Part shown: positions 8,954 to 18,026 of the stretch, in pieces | Layout of the letters: every line of letters starts with the position of its first letter | How positions within the stretch are numbered: position 1 is the stretch's first letter | NCBI RefSeq assembly: GCF_013410375.1 | Contig: NZ_JACCFL010000001.1 | Location: 1,736,001 to 1,800,000, forward strand | DNA: 64,000 nt | Reading direction: 5' to 3' | Origin: Leifsonia shinshuensis | GTDB taxonomy: Bacteria; Actinomycetota; Actinomycetes; Actinomycetales; Microbacteriaceae | Made by a program: the position numbers and the translations under genes | The notes under the pieces: generated by a model | Told to the model about the DNA's origin: nothing | Seen by the model: only the letters and a program-made list of their open reading frames with translations | The model's database searches: none

Positions 8954-10579
8954 ATGCCGACGCACACCGTTGTGACTCAGGCCGCCGCTCCCGTGCTGAA
9001 CCAGGCGCCGCCGCGCGTCGGGCTGGACGAGTTCGCCGCGAACCTCCCGCTGCGGGAGGCCGTGCAGCGTTACGACGGCGAGTGGGCGGTCTCCGACCTC
9101 GCGGCGGTCGGCCGGCTGGTCGGGTCGGCGGACTTCCAGGCCGACGCCGAGCGGGCGAACGTGCGGGAGCCGCAGCTGCGGACCTTCGACCGCTGGGGCG
9201 CCCGCGTCGACGAGGTCGACTACGACGAGAGCTACCACCGGATCATCCGCGAGGCCGTCGCCGCGGGCGCGCACACCGCGGCCTGGGCCGAGCCGCGGCC
9301 GGGCGCGAACGTCGCGCGCGCCGCGACCTTCATGCTGTTCGCGCAGGTGGAGCCCGGCCACGCCTGCCCCGTGTCGATGTCGCACGCGGCCGTCCCCGCG
9401 CTCGCCGCCTCCCCGGAGCTCGCCGCCGAGTGGGTGCCGCGGCTGCTGTCGCGGGAGTACGACGGCCGGCTGACCGCGGGCAAGCCGTCGGCGCTGTTCG
9501 GGATGGCGATGACCGAGAAGCAGGGCGGCTCGGATGTGCGCGCCAACACGACCAGGGCGCTCGCCGACGGCGACGGCGGCTGGCTGCTGACCGGCCACAA
9601 GTGGTTCTGCTCCGCGCCGATGTCCGACGCGTTCCTGGTGCTCGCGCAGACCGCGGGCGGCCTGAGCTGCTTCGTCGTGCCGCGGGTGCTGGAGGACGGC
9701 ACGCGCAATGTCTTCCTCATCCAGCGGCTGAAGGACAAGCTCGGCAACCGCTCCAACGCCTCCAGCGAGATCGAGCTGGCCGACACCGTCGGCTACCTCC
9801 TGGGCGAGGAGGGTCGCGGCGTGCGCACCATCCTGGAGATGGTGAACCGCACCCGGCTGGACTGCGTGCTCGGCAGCGCGGCCGGGATGCGGCAGGCCGT
9901 CGCGGAGGCGGCCTGGCACGTCCGGCACCGCGCCGCGTTCGGCCGCAGGCTGGTCGAGCAGCCCGCGATGACCGCGGTGGTCGCCGATCTGGCGCTGGAG
10001 TCGGAGGCCGCCACCGCGGTCGCGCTCCGGCTGGCGCGCGCGCACGACGACGACGCCACGGACGCCGAGGTCGCGTTCCGGCGGCTGGCTACCGCGGTGA
10101 GCAAGTACTGGGTCTGCAAGCGCGGCCCGGGCCACGCGTACGAGGCGATGGAGTGCCTGGGCGGCAACGGCTACACCGAGGCCTTCCCGCTGGCCCGGCG
10201 CTACCGGGAGCAGCCGGTGATGGCGATCTGGGAGGGCTCGGGCAACGTCATCGCGCTCGACGTGCTGCGTGCCCTCGGCCGGGAGCCCGCGAGCGTGGAG
10301 GCGTTCGACGCGGAGCTCGCGGCTGCCCGGGGGACCCACGCGGCGTTCGACACGCACCACGACCGGCTGCGCCGCGCGATCGCCTCGGCCGACGAGTCGA
10401 CGGCGCGCGGCCTGGTCGCGGGGCTCGCGCTGGCGCTGCAGGCGTCGCTGCTGATCCGGCACGCCCCGGCCGCCGTCGCGGACGCGTTCGTCGCAGGCCG
10501 CCTGGGACCGGACCGCGGCTCGCTCCACGGGGAGCTGCCGGCGGGGGTGGACGCGACCGCGATCGTGGCGCGCGCCTGA
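8954..10579 (+). CDS. AidB-like acyl-CoA dehydrogenase family flavoprotein
   Basis: This 541-residue FAD-dependent protein is of the AidB branch of the acyl-CoA dehydrogenase family. It shows GMAMTEKQGGSDVRANTT in the FAD-binding middle domain, a KWFCSAPMSDAFLVLAQ strand, and YEAMECLGGNGYTE and MAIWEGSGNVIALDVLRAL in the C-terminal helical domain. The last two are typical of AidB, a DNA-binding flavoprotein of the alkylation response, but its true substrate here is unknown. A TAGACT box (8942-8947) sits six bases before the ATG, suggesting a leaderless mRNA. It converges on the membrane protein gene 18 bp downstream. Confidence 0.88.
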   Translation: MPTHTVVTQAAAPVLNQAPPRVGLDEFAANLPLREAVQRYDGEWAVSDLAAVGRLVGSADFQADAERANVREPQLRTFDRWGARVDEVDYDESYHRIIREAVAAGAHTAAWAEPRPGANVARAATFMLFAQVEPGHACPVSMSHAAVPALAASPELAAEWVPRLLSREYDGRLTAGKPSALFGMAMTEKQGGSDVRANTTRALADGDGGWLLTGHKWFCSAPMSDAFLVLAQTAGGLSCFVVPRVLEDGTRNVFLIQRLKDKLGNRSNASSEIELADTVGYLLGEEGRGVRTILEMVNRTRLDCVLGSAAGMRQAVAEAAWHVRHRAAFGRRLVEQPAMTAVVADLALESEAATAVALRLARAHDDDATDAEVAFRRLATAVSKYWVCKRGPGHAYEAMECLGGNGYTEAFPLARRYREQPVMAIWEGSGNVIALDVLRALGREPASVEAFDAELAAARGTHAAFDTHHDRLRRAIASADESTARGLVAGLALALQASLLIRHAPAAVADAFVAGRLGPDRGSLHGELPAGVDATAIVARA

Positions 10580-10597
10580 GCGGTCGGCGCCGCGGCC

Positions 10598-11638
10598 TCA
10601 CGGCGACCAGTTGAACAGGTCCAGTGCTCCGAGGAGGTCGAAGGCCGATCCGGCGGAATCGACGACGCTGCCGATGGCGTCGACGACGCCCAGGATGTCA
10701 CCGAAGGCACCGGCCGCATGGAGAATGTCGGCGGCGGACTGCGCGACGCCCCCCAGCCCGGTGAGGGTGTCCGCGTCCAGCGCGCCGTAGTCGACGGCGA
10801 TCACCTTCGTCCACTCCCGTTCCATGCCGAAGATCACGGCGTACGGGAGCAGCCGCTCGTGCAGCTTCAAGCGCACCGCGTCGCCGTCCGGACCGGCGGG
10901 CAGTCCTTCGGCGCCGCGCGGCGACTGGAGCGTGCGGAGCCTGTCGGCCTCCGCCAGCCTCATGTACTGGCGGAGGCCGTCCAGGTGCATCCGCTGTGCC
11001 GTTGCCGCCGGGGTGAACCGCCGCGGGGTGATCCGCGCGGCCACGGCGATCTCGGCGACCAGGACCGCGACCGCGGCGGTCGCCAGGACGCCGAGGAGGA
11101 GACCGCCCGCGAGGTATGCGATAAGGGCGACGGCCACCGCGATCAGGAGGACGACCATCCCGGCCCGCAGCAGCAGCGGACCGGCGATACCGTCCGAGGC
11201 CAGCAGCCCGGCGCGGTGCAGGCGGGACACGCTCACCCGGACGAGGTCGCGCACCCGGAACGCGGTCTGATCCCTGTCCTTCGAGAGCCGGCGCCGCTTT
11301 CCACGGCTGGAGGCGAACAGCGCGTCGAGCAGCGCGAGGTCCTCGCGGCCGAGCGCCTCCGGCTGCGGGATTTCGATCGCGATCGTGGGTCGAGTCCGCT
11401 TGGGCGCCGGCTCGGTGATCAGCCTGACGCGCCCGCGGACGGTCAGGTCGAGGAGCGCGGCCGCAGCCGCCCGCTTCTCCCGCACGGCGAGCACCGCGTC
11501 GTCGACCACCCGGGCGCCCCGGAGCGGCAGGTACTCGACGACGAGCGAGCCCGGCAACCGTGAGGTGCGCCGTGCGATCAGGGTCGCGGTGAACAGCAGC
11601 GTCGCCGCCGCGACGAGCAGCAGTGCGCCGAGGACCAT
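10598..11638 (-). CDS. Uncharacterised membrane protein (DUF2207-like C-terminal region)
   Basis: This 346-residue protein is not assigned to a known function. It begins with a membrane segment (LGALLLVAAATLLFTATLIA) and then a cytoplasmic region with LPLRGARVVDDAVLAVREKRAAAAALLDLTVRG, which resembles a small winged-helix fold. Two closely spaced hydrophobic helices follow at about 170-210. The tail is soluble and contains RQYMRLAEADRL and LPYAVIFGMEREW. This pattern, with the ERLLPYAVxFG-type motif, is seen in DUF2207 proteins, although the large extracellular N-terminal domain is absent. I chose ATG 11638 because the in-frame extension upstream is antisense to the neighbouring gene. Confidence 0.72.
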   Translation of the reverse strand: MVLGALLLVAAATLLFTATLIARRTSRLPGSLVVEYLPLRGARVVDDAVLAVREKRAAAAALLDLTVRGRVRLITEPAPKRTRPTIAIEIPQPEALGREDLALLDALFASSRGKRRRLSKDRDQTAFRVRDLVRVSVSRLHRAGLLASDGIAGPLLLRAGMVVLLIAVAVALIAYLAGGLLLGVLATAAVAVLVAEIAVAARITPRRFTPAATAQRMHLDGLRQYMRLAEADRLRTLQSPRGAEGLPAGPDGDAVRLKLHERLLPYAVIFGMEREWTKVIAVDYGALDADTLTGLGGVAQSAADILHAAGAFGDILGVVDAIGSVVDSAGSAFDLLGALDLFNWSP

Positions 11639-11711
11639 CCCGTCAGCATAGGAGCAGGAGGGCAGTGTGCACCCGCCCCGGTTCTGGGGTGAGGTCGGGA
11701 GTGAGCCGGGG

Positions 11712-14327
11712 CTATTCCGCAGCTGCGCTCTCGGTCGCCGCCTCCCCGGGGGATGCGACGGGCACCGGCGCCGGCGCGTCCAGCGGCACCGCGGACGGCG
11801 CGACCGCTCGCACCTCCGGAGCGGCCGGCACGACGGGCTCCGCCCCGATCGCACGGTAGAACTCGCCGACCGCCTTGCGGTTGTAGGCCGCCCAGTCGAA
11901 CACGCTGTCGGGGACGTCGCCGCGCAGGTAGGCGCGCATCCCGTCGGCGACCCCGTCGACCGACTGCGGGACGACCAGGCCGCTTCCGGCCGGCAGCGCG
12001 TTCTTCGCCGACGCGAACTCCACGGTCACGATCGGGAGCCCCAGCACGAGGGCCTCGAGGATGACCATCGGCTGGCCCTCGTAGTCGCTCGACAGCACGA
12101 AGCAGTCGGCCTTCGCCATGATCGCGTGCGGGTTGCGCTGCATCCCGGTGAGGTACACCGAGCCCTGCAGGCCCAGCTCCGTCACCACGGCCGCCAGGTG
12201 ATCCTCGAGCGGCCCGGAGCCGACCAGGACCAGGCGGGTCTTCGGGTTCTCCGCGTGCACCTGCGCGAACGCGCGGATCAGCCGCTCCTGGTTCTTCTCC
12301 GGCGACAGCCGGCCCACGTTGACGAACGTCGTGACGTCCCCGGCGGGGGCGAGGAGCGCCTCGGCCCAGTCCGGGACGCTGCCGGTCTCCTCGTCGAACG
12401 TCAGCTCGCGGAGGTCGCCCTGCGCGTTCTCGAGGATGTGCTCGGCGTCGACGGTGTTGAGCGCGGAGAGGAACTTCTGCGGCGGGGCGAACTCCGCCAG
12501 CGACGCGCGGTTCACGTCGGAGAGTGTGGGGGAGACGGACACCAGGTGGTCGTACTGCGCGTACAGGGTGAAGAGCTGCGTGAGCGAGTGCAGCATCTTC
12601 TTCTCGCCGTTGACCTCGCGGTGGGCGTCCGAGGCGAGGTCGTTGTGCAGCCAGATCGCGCGCTGGGCGTCGGGCGAGTGCAGCAGCAGGATCGCCCAGA
12701 ACGGCCCGTAGCCGGAGAAGTCGACCACGTAGTCGAAGCGGCTGTCGCCGAAGCAGCGGTACCACTCGTCGTCCCAGAGCCGGTTCTGCGCCTCGGTCTC
12801 GGCGTGCTGAGCGGTGCGGCCGCGGCGGAAGTCGAGGTGGCGGGCGAGATGCCGGAGCTTGGCGCCGTTCATGCCCCCGACCCGCGGGAACTGGCGGACC
12901 GCGGGGTGGATCTGCTGCTGCTTGCCGATGATCGCGGGCACGGTGGACTGCGCGAAGAACGCCGAGACGTCGAAGCGCTCGTGGTCGAGGTTGTTGAGCA
13001 GGTTGAGCGCGGACGTCGTGATGCCGTTCGGGCGCATGCCGCCGACGTACAGCAGGATCTTCTCGCGGCCGTCGTCGTCCAGCCCGGTGCGCAGCCGGTA
13101 GCCGTCCCTGGCCCCGCGGAACACGATGTCGACGATGCGCGAGGCGGCCGAGCCGTCCTCGTACGCGGTGAACCGGCGCTGCAGGGCGAGGTAGCGCTCG
13201 CGCGCCTCGGCGGGGACGCGGTCGCCGTCCGCAGCGACAGCGGCCAGGGCGTCGCCCAGCTCGCGGGCGGACATCAGCACGGGACCCGGCCACTCGGTCG
13301 GCTCGAAGTAGAGCCCGCGGGTGCCGGCGTAGTCGGCGAGGTCGGGCGTGAAGAACAGGATGGGCCGGCCGGTGCGGAGGAAGTCGAAGAAGATGCTCGA
13401 GTAGTCGGTCACCAGGATGTCGGTCGCCCCGAGCACGAGGTTGGTCGGGATCTCGTTGGGCACGAGCATCCTGGCCAGCTCCGGCCGGCCGGCGGCGAGC
13501 GCGTGGACGCTCTGGTGGGTCTTGACGAGCACGGCGTACCTGCTCGTGTCGATGCGCTCCTCCACCTGGGCGATGTGGGCGAGGAGGGCGTCGAGGTCGT
13601 CCTCCGGACGTCCGAAGACCTGTCCCTTCCAGGTCGGCGCGTAGAGCACGATCTTGCGGTCGCCGAGCGGGATCCCGGACGCGGCCAGGCGCCTGCGCAC
13701 CTCGTCGCGCCCGGCGTCGTCGAGGAACTGGCGGTCGAGCCGTGGGTAGCCCTCCTCGACGATGGTGCCGCGGTACAGCCCGTCGAGCTTGTACGCGGTG
13801 CGGTACATCTGGTCGGTCATGAACTCGTTCGCCGACAGCAGGTAGTCGGCCTGGACGAAGTTGCGCACGATGTTCGCGGTCGCGAGCGCGCCGCCGTCGA
13901 TGTCGTAGCCCATCCGCTTCAGCGGGGTGCCGTGCCAGGTGTTGAGGTAGACCTGGCCCTGCCGCTTGGAGAAGTCGTACGGGAAGGTGGCGTTGTTGAC
14001 CAGGTACTGGCTGGTCGCCAGGGCCCGGTAGTAGGCCGCGGACCCGTAGCGGACGAAGCTGACGCGAGGGTCGTCGGCGAACTCCTCGACCGCCGCGCGG
14101 TACGTGTGCAGGTCGGACAGCGCCCAGATGTGGGTGAGATGCCTGAGGTCGGGCGCGGCGAGCAGCTCCCGGAACACGGCCTCCGGGTTGTCGAGCATGC
14201 CGTTGCCGGAGAACGACTCGTACAGCACGGAGCCGAGGACGATGGGCTGCCGGCGCCAGTGCGCGTGGATCTCGAAGCGGGCTGCGCGCTTCACTCGCGA
14301 GGGGAGGCGCTTCAGGGAAAGTCTCAT
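11712..14327 (-). CDS. Two-domain cell-wall polymer enzyme: CDP-glycerol glycerophosphotransferase fused to GT4 glycosyltransferase
   Basis: This 871-residue protein has two parts. Residues 1-400 resemble TagB/TagF-type polyol-phosphate transferases: YLVNNATFPYDFSKRQGQVYLNTWHGTPLKRMG holds the catalytic histidine region, followed by VLYAPTWKG and DILVTDYSSIFFDF. Residues 420-830 form a GT-B glycosyltransferase of family 4, with FVNVGRLSPEKNQERLIRAF and SDYEGQPMVILEALVLGLPIV. The last 40 residues are Pro/Ala-rich. No signal peptide or membrane helix is evident, so it probably acts at the inner membrane face in teichoic-acid-like glycopolymer synthesis. The donor and acceptor cannot be read from sequence. 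Confidence 0.85.
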   Translation of the reverse strand: MRLSLKRLPSRVKRAARFEIHAHWRRQPIVLGSVLYESFSGNGMLDNPEAVFRELLAAPDLRHLTHIWALSDLHTYRAAVEEFADDPRVSFVRYGSAAYYRALATSQYLVNNATFPYDFSKRQGQVYLNTWHGTPLKRMGYDIDGGALATANIVRNFVQADYLLSANEFMTDQMYRTAYKLDGLYRGTIVEEGYPRLDRQFLDDAGRDEVRRRLAASGIPLGDRKIVLYAPTWKGQVFGRPEDDLDALLAHIAQVEERIDTSRYAVLVKTHQSVHALAAGRPELARMLVPNEIPTNLVLGATDILVTDYSSIFFDFLRTGRPILFFTPDLADYAGTRGLYFEPTEWPGPVLMSARELGDALAAVAADGDRVPAEARERYLALQRRFTAYEDGSAASRIVDIVFRGARDGYRLRTGLDDDGREKILLYVGGMRPNGITTSALNLLNNLDHERFDVSAFFAQSTVPAIIGKQQQIHPAVRQFPRVGGMNGAKLRHLARHLDFRRGRTAQHAETEAQNRLWDDEWYRCFGDSRFDYVVDFSGYGPFWAILLLHSPDAQRAIWLHNDLASDAHREVNGEKKMLHSLTQLFTLYAQYDHLVSVSPTLSDVNRASLAEFAPPQKFLSALNTVDAEHILENAQGDLRELTFDEETGSVPDWAEALLAPAGDVTTFVNVGRLSPEKNQERLIRAFAQVHAENPKTRLVLVGSGPLEDHLAAVVTELGLQGSVYLTGMQRNPHAIMAKADCFVLSSDYEGQPMVILEALVLGLPIVTVEFASAKNALPAGSGLVVPQSVDGVADGMRAYLRGDVPDSVFDWAAYNRKAVGEFYRAIGAEPVVPAAPEVRAVAPSAVPLDAPAPVPVASPGEAATESAAAE

Positions 14328-14400
14328 CGGCGTCGAGTTTATGAGAGCGGGATAACAGTCACCTGAGAGGACGCGAAGCCTCCGCGGGGAGCGAGGCGGG

Positions 14401-14931
14401 TCACGCCCCGGCGTCGAAGCCGAGGCTGAGCTTGCGCAGCAGCCCGGCCAGGCGCTCCTGCTCGACCGGCGACAGCGCTTCCAGGAGGTCGGCCTCCGCG
14501 TCCACCAGGCGCGTGATCGCCGCGTCGACGCGGGCGAGGCCCTGGGCCGTCATCTGCACGAGGATGCCGCGGCCGTCGTTCGGGTCGGTCCGGCGTTCCA
14601 CCAGGCCGCGCGCGACGAGGCGGTCGATCCGGTTGGTCATCGTGCCGGACGACACCAGCGTCTGCTGCAGCAGCGACTTGGGGCTCAGCTGGAACGGCGA
14701 GCCGGCCCGGCGCAGGGCGGAGAGGACGTCGAACTCCCACGAGTCGAGGTCCGAGCGGTCGAACGCGCCGCGGCGGGCGCGGTCGAGGTGGCGGGACAGC
14801 CGGTCGACCCGGGAGAGCACCTGCAGCGGCGAGAAGTCGAGGTCGGGACGCTCGCGGAGCCAGGCGCCGACGATGCGGTCGACCTCGTCGCGCGCGCCCG
14901 CCCGCGCGCCAGGGTCCTGTGCCTCCGCCAT
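14401..14931 (-). CDS. MarR family transcriptional regulator
   Basis: This 176-residue winged-helix protein is of the MarR family. The DNA-binding region contains LDSWEFDVLSALRRAG, QTLVSSGTMTNRIDRLVARGLVERRTDPNDGRGILVQMT, and a C-terminal dimerisation helix with EADLLEALSPVEQERLAGLLRKL. The ligand is unknown. It lies 73 bp upstream of the glycopolymer transferase gene in the same direction, so it could share or control that transcript. No palindromic operator is obvious in the short gaps around it. Confidence 0.9.
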   Translation of the reverse strand: MAEAQDPGARAGARDEVDRIVGAWLRERPDLDFSPLQVLSRVDRLSRHLDRARRGAFDRSDLDSWEFDVLSALRRAGSPFQLSPKSLLQQTLVSSGTMTNRIDRLVARGLVERRTDPNDGRGILVQMTAQGLARVDAAITRLVDAEADLLEALSPVEQERLAGLLRKLSLGFDAGA

Positions 14932-15012
14932 CCCTCCATGCTATTCGGCCACGCCGCCGGCTCGGCGGCAGCACGGGCCGGGTCTGGCAGACTGTGTGTG
15001 CGCGTTGCGCGG

Positions 15013-15084
15013 TCCGCCTTGGTGTAATGGCAGCACGACAGCCTTTGGAGCTGTGAGGTCTAGGTTCGAGTCCTGGAGGCGGAG
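15013..15084 (+). tRNA. tRNA-Gln (anticodon TTG)
   Basis: The acceptor arms TCCGCCT (15013-15019) and AGGCGGA (15077-15083) pair, with discriminator G at 15084. The anticodon stem ACAGC/GCTGT encloses the loop CTTTGGA, which gives anticodon TTG. The T-arm contains GGTTCGAGTCC. The 72-base length and the G-G-T-G-T-A-A-T-G-G D-arm are normal for bacterial tRNA-Gln. CCA is not encoded. It precedes glmU by 51 bp. Confidence 0.95.
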
Positions 15085-15135
15085 CGGCCTCTGCACCTCG
15101 TCACCTCGCCCGACCTTCTCGCATCCGGGAGCATC

Positions 15136-16578
15136 ATGACCGATCAGAATCTCGCCATCGTCGTTCTCGCCGCAGGGCAGGGCACGCGGATGAAGTCCGC
15201 GACGCCCAAGCTGCTGCACCCGCTGGGCGGCATCCCGATCGTCGGCCACGTGCTGGCGACCGCGCGCGAGCTGGACGCCGCCCGCGTCGTCGCGGTCGTG
15301 CGGCACGAGCGCGACCGGCTGGCCGCGGTGATCTCCGAGGACCTCCCCGAGGCGGTCATCGTCGACCAGGACGAGGTCCCCGGCACCGGCCGCGCCGTCG
15401 AGCAGGCCGTCGCGGCGCTCCCCGAGGGCTTCGCGGGCGACGTGCTCGTGGTCAACGGCGACGTGCCGCTGCTGGACGCCGCGACGCTGCGCGAGCTCGT
15501 CGCCGCGCACCGCGCGGGCGGGGCCGCCGCCACCATCCTGTCGTCGTTCCCGGCCGACGCCACCGGCTACGGGCGGATCGTCCGGACCCCGGAGGGCCAC
15601 CTCGACCGCATCGTGGAGCACAAGGACGCCACGGAGGACGAGCGCGCCATCGGCGAGATCAACGCGGGCATCTACGCGTTCGGCGCCGCGGCGCTGCGCG
15701 ACATGCTCGCCAACGTCACCACCGACAACGCGCAGGGCGAGAAGTACATCACCGATGTCATCGGCCTGCTGCGGGAGGCCGGCTTCGACGTCGACGCCCT
15801 CCCGGTCTCGGAGTCCTGGCTGGTCGAGGGCATCAACGACCGCGCCCAGCTCAGCGAGGCCGCCGCCCGGCTCAACGCGCTCGTCGTGCGCACCTGGCAG
15901 CTCGCCGGCGTCACCGTGCAGGACCCGGCGACCACCTGGATCGACGTGAAGGTGACGCTCGAGCCCGACGTGACGATCCTCCCCGGCACCCAGCTGCGCG
16001 GGGCGACCGCGGTCCGCACCGGCGCGACGATCGGCCCGGACACCACGCTGCTGGACACCGAGGTCGGCGCCGGCGCGACGGTCACGCGCACCGACGCCAC
16101 CCTCGCCGTCATCGGCGACGGCGCGACGGTCGGCCCCTTCGCCTACCTGCGCCCGGGGACCGTCCTCGGCGAGAACGGCAAGATCGGCACTTTCACCGAG
16201 ACCAAGAACGCGGTCATCGGCGCCGGCACCAAGCTCGCCCACTTCAACTACGTCGGCGACGCCGAGGTGGGCGAGAAGGGCAACCTCGGGGCGGGGGTCA
16301 TCACCGCGAACTACGACGGCGTGAACAAGCACCGCACGATCATCGGCTCGCACGTGCGGATCAGCACGAACACGGTGCTCGTCGCGCCCGTTAGGATGGG
16401 TGACGGAGCGTACACCGGAGCGGGAACGGTCGTCCGGAAGGACGTTCCAGCTGGGGCGCTCGCCATCACCGTCGCGCCGCAGCGGAACATCGAAGGCTGG
16501 GTCGCCGAGAAGCGGCCGGGCACCGAAGCCGCGCGCGCCGCTGAACAGAGCGGGGCGGCGCAAGAGAGCGGAGAGTAA
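15136..16578 (+). CDS. glmU: Bifunctional UDP-N-acetylglucosamine pyrophosphorylase / glucosamine-1-phosphate N-acetyltransferase
   Basis: This 480-residue cytoplasmic enzyme makes UDP-GlcNAc for peptidoglycan. The N-terminal nucleotidyltransferase domain has LAAGQGTRMKSATPKLL, VNGDVPLL and EINAGIYAF. The C-terminal half is a left-handed beta-helix of hexapeptide repeats with FAYLRPGTVLGENGKIG and the acetyl-CoA site region LGAGVITANYDGVNKHRTIIG. A Glu/Ala-rich tail follows the last strand. It abuts prs with no gap (TAA then GTG), a pairing common in actinobacteria, since PRPP and UDP-GlcNAc synthesis are both housekeeping. Confidence 0.97.
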   Translation: MTDQNLAIVVLAAGQGTRMKSATPKLLHPLGGIPIVGHVLATARELDAARVVAVVRHERDRLAAVISEDLPEAVIVDQDEVPGTGRAVEQAVAALPEGFAGDVLVVNGDVPLLDAATLRELVAAHRAGGAAATILSSFPADATGYGRIVRTPEGHLDRIVEHKDATEDERAIGEINAGIYAFGAAALRDMLANVTTDNAQGEKYITDVIGLLREAGFDVDALPVSESWLVEGINDRAQLSEAAARLNALVVRTWQLAGVTVQDPATTWIDVKVTLEPDVTILPGTQLRGATAVRTGATIGPDTTLLDTEVGAGATVTRTDATLAVIGDGATVGPFAYLRPGTVLGENGKIGTFTETKNAVIGAGTKLAHFNYVGDAEVGEKGNLGAGVITANYDGVNKHRTIIGSHVRISTNTVLVAPVRMGDGAYTGAGTVVRKDVPAGALAITVAPQRNIEGWVAEKRPGTEAARAAEQSGAAQESGE

Positions 16579-17556
16579 GTGTCAGGGATCACTGCCACCG
16601 GCCAGAAACGACTCGTTCTGATCTCGGGGCGTGCGCATCCCGAGCTCGCCGAGCAGATCGCCGAGCACCTCGGCAGTGAGCTGGTGCCCACCGACGCCCG
16701 CACCTTCGCGAACGGCGAGATCTACGCCCGGTTCGACGAGAGCGTGCGCGGGTCGGACGCGTTCGTGATCCAGTCGCACACCTCTCCCATCAACGAATGG
16801 CTCATGGAGCAGCTCATCATGGTGGACGCACTCAAGCGCGCCTCTGCCAAGCGCATCACGGTTGTGGCCCCGTTCTACCCGTACGCCCGCCAGGACAAGA
16901 AGGGCCGCGGCCGCGAGCCGATCTCGGCCCGCCTGATCGCCGACCTGTTCAAGGCCGCCGGCGCCGACCGGATCATGTCGGTCGACCTCCACGCCGCCCA
17001 GATCCAGGGCTTCTTCGACGGCCCGGTCGACCACCTCTTCGCCATGCCGGTGCTGCTGGAGCACATGCAGCGCGAGCTCGACCCGTCGACCCTGACCGTC
17101 GTCTCGCCCGACATGGGCCGCGTGCGCGTCGCCGACATCTGGAGCGACAAGCTCGGCGTGCCGCTGGCGATCATCCACAAGCGCCGCGACCCGCTGGTGC
17201 CCAACCAGGTCTCGGTGCACGAGATCGTCGGCGATGTGAAGGGCCGCGTCTGCCTCCTGGTCGACGACCTCATCGACACCGGCCGCACCATCGTGAAGGC
17301 GGCGGAGGCGCTCAAGGCGAACGGCGCGATCGGCGTCGTGGTGGCCGCGACGCACGCCGTGTTCAGCGACCCGGCGGTCGAGCTGCTGCAGTCGGAGGCG
17401 ATCGACTCGGTCGTCGTCACAGACACGCTGCCGCTGCCGATGCACAAGCGCTGGGAGGGCCTCACCGTCCTGCCGATCGCGCCGCTGCTGGCGAACGCGA
17501 TCCGCGAGGTCTTCACCGACGGCTCGGTGACCTCGATGTTCGACGGCGCCGCCTGA
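16579..17556 (+). CDS. prs: Ribose-phosphate pyrophosphokinase (PRPP synthetase)
   Basis: This 325-residue class I PRPP synthetase transfers pyrophosphate from ATP to ribose-5-phosphate. It supplies nucleotide, histidine and tryptophan synthesis. The flexible catalytic loop region VVAPFYPYARQDKKGRGREPIS and the PRPP-binding CLLVDDLIDTGRT motif are intact, as is ANGEIYARFDESVRG near the N-terminus. The start is GTG directly after the glmU stop, so translation is probably coupled. Confidence 0.97.
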   Translation: MSGITATGQKRLVLISGRAHPELAEQIAEHLGSELVPTDARTFANGEIYARFDESVRGSDAFVIQSHTSPINEWLMEQLIMVDALKRASAKRITVVAPFYPYARQDKKGRGREPISARLIADLFKAAGADRIMSVDLHAAQIQGFFDGPVDHLFAMPVLLEHMQRELDPSTLTVVSPDMGRVRVADIWSDKLGVPLAIIHKRRDPLVPNQVSVHEIVGDVKGRVCLLVDDLIDTGRTIVKAAEALKANGAIGVVVAATHAVFSDPAVELLQSEAIDSVVVTDTLPLPMHKRWEGLTVLPIAPLLANAIREVFTDGSVTSMFDGAA

Positions 17557-17573
17557 GCCTGCGCCCGACCGTT

Positions 17574-17596
17574 CCGCCCTCCGCTACGGGAGGGCG
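17574..17596. terminator. Short hairpin between convergent prs and membrane gene
   Basis: CGCCCTCC (17575-17582) pairs with GGAGGGCG (17589-17596) around a six-base loop. It overlaps the last codons of the leftward gene. Its position between convergent stops makes it a possible bidirectional terminator, without a T-run. Confidence 0.4.
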
Positions 17597-17931
17597 TGCG
17601 GCGCCGACGGGATGAGCCCCAGCGGCGCCACGAAGGTCGTGTCGCCCTCGGTGTTGAGCGCGTAGCACTGCCAGCCCGGGCCGGCGGGCGCGAACAGCTC
17701 GAAGCGCGCCGACGAGCCCACCGAGTCCGGCTGGTAGTGCCGGGCGTACACCGAGCACGTGTACGACGCGGTGTCGGTCTGGATGCTGATCGTCAGCATG
17801 ATCCCGGGCAGCAGCAGCGCCGTGAGCGCGACGACGACGAAGACGCGGGTCGCGATGGTGCGCTTCCGGCCGCGCAGCGGACGGTCCGACGGGTCGTACT
17901 CCGTCAGCTCCGGGTGGTCCTCGAACGTCAC
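17584..17931 (-). CDS. Small single-pass membrane protein of unknown function
   Basis: This 115-residue protein has a charged N-terminal cytoplasmic stretch (DPSDRPLRGRKRTI), one strong membrane helix (VFVVVALTALLLPGIMLTISI) and an outside domain with two cysteines (YTCSVYARHY and WQCYALNTEG). The cysteines may form a disulphide. I do not recognise the family. The start is GTG 17931, just after a gnd-side terminator, so it is probably transcribed separately from gnd. Coding character is reasonable, because the hydrophobic segment and both cysteines sit in a coherent order. Confidence 0.65.
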   Translation of the reverse strand: MTFEDHPELTEYDPSDRPLRGRKRTIATRVFVVVALTALLLPGIMLTISIQTDTASYTCSVYARHYQPDSVGSSARFELFAPAGPGWQCYALNTEGDTTFVAPLGLIPSAPHALP

Positions 17932-17967
17932 GCCTACGAGTCTGCCTCGCGCGCAGCCCCGGAGTAC

Positions 17968-18004
17968 AGAAAAGTGCTCCGAATCGTGATGATTCGGAGC
18001 ACTT
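17968..18004 (-). terminator. Rho-independent terminator of gnd
   Basis: AAGTGCTCCGAATC (17972-17985) and GATTCGGAGCACTT (17991-18004) form a perfect 14-bp stem with a five-base loop. Read leftward, the stem is followed by TTTTCTGT, a T-run unusually clear for this genome. It sits 23 bp past the gnd stop. Confidence 0.85.
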
Positions 18005-18026
18005 CCTGAGCGGGGGCCGGAGCCGG

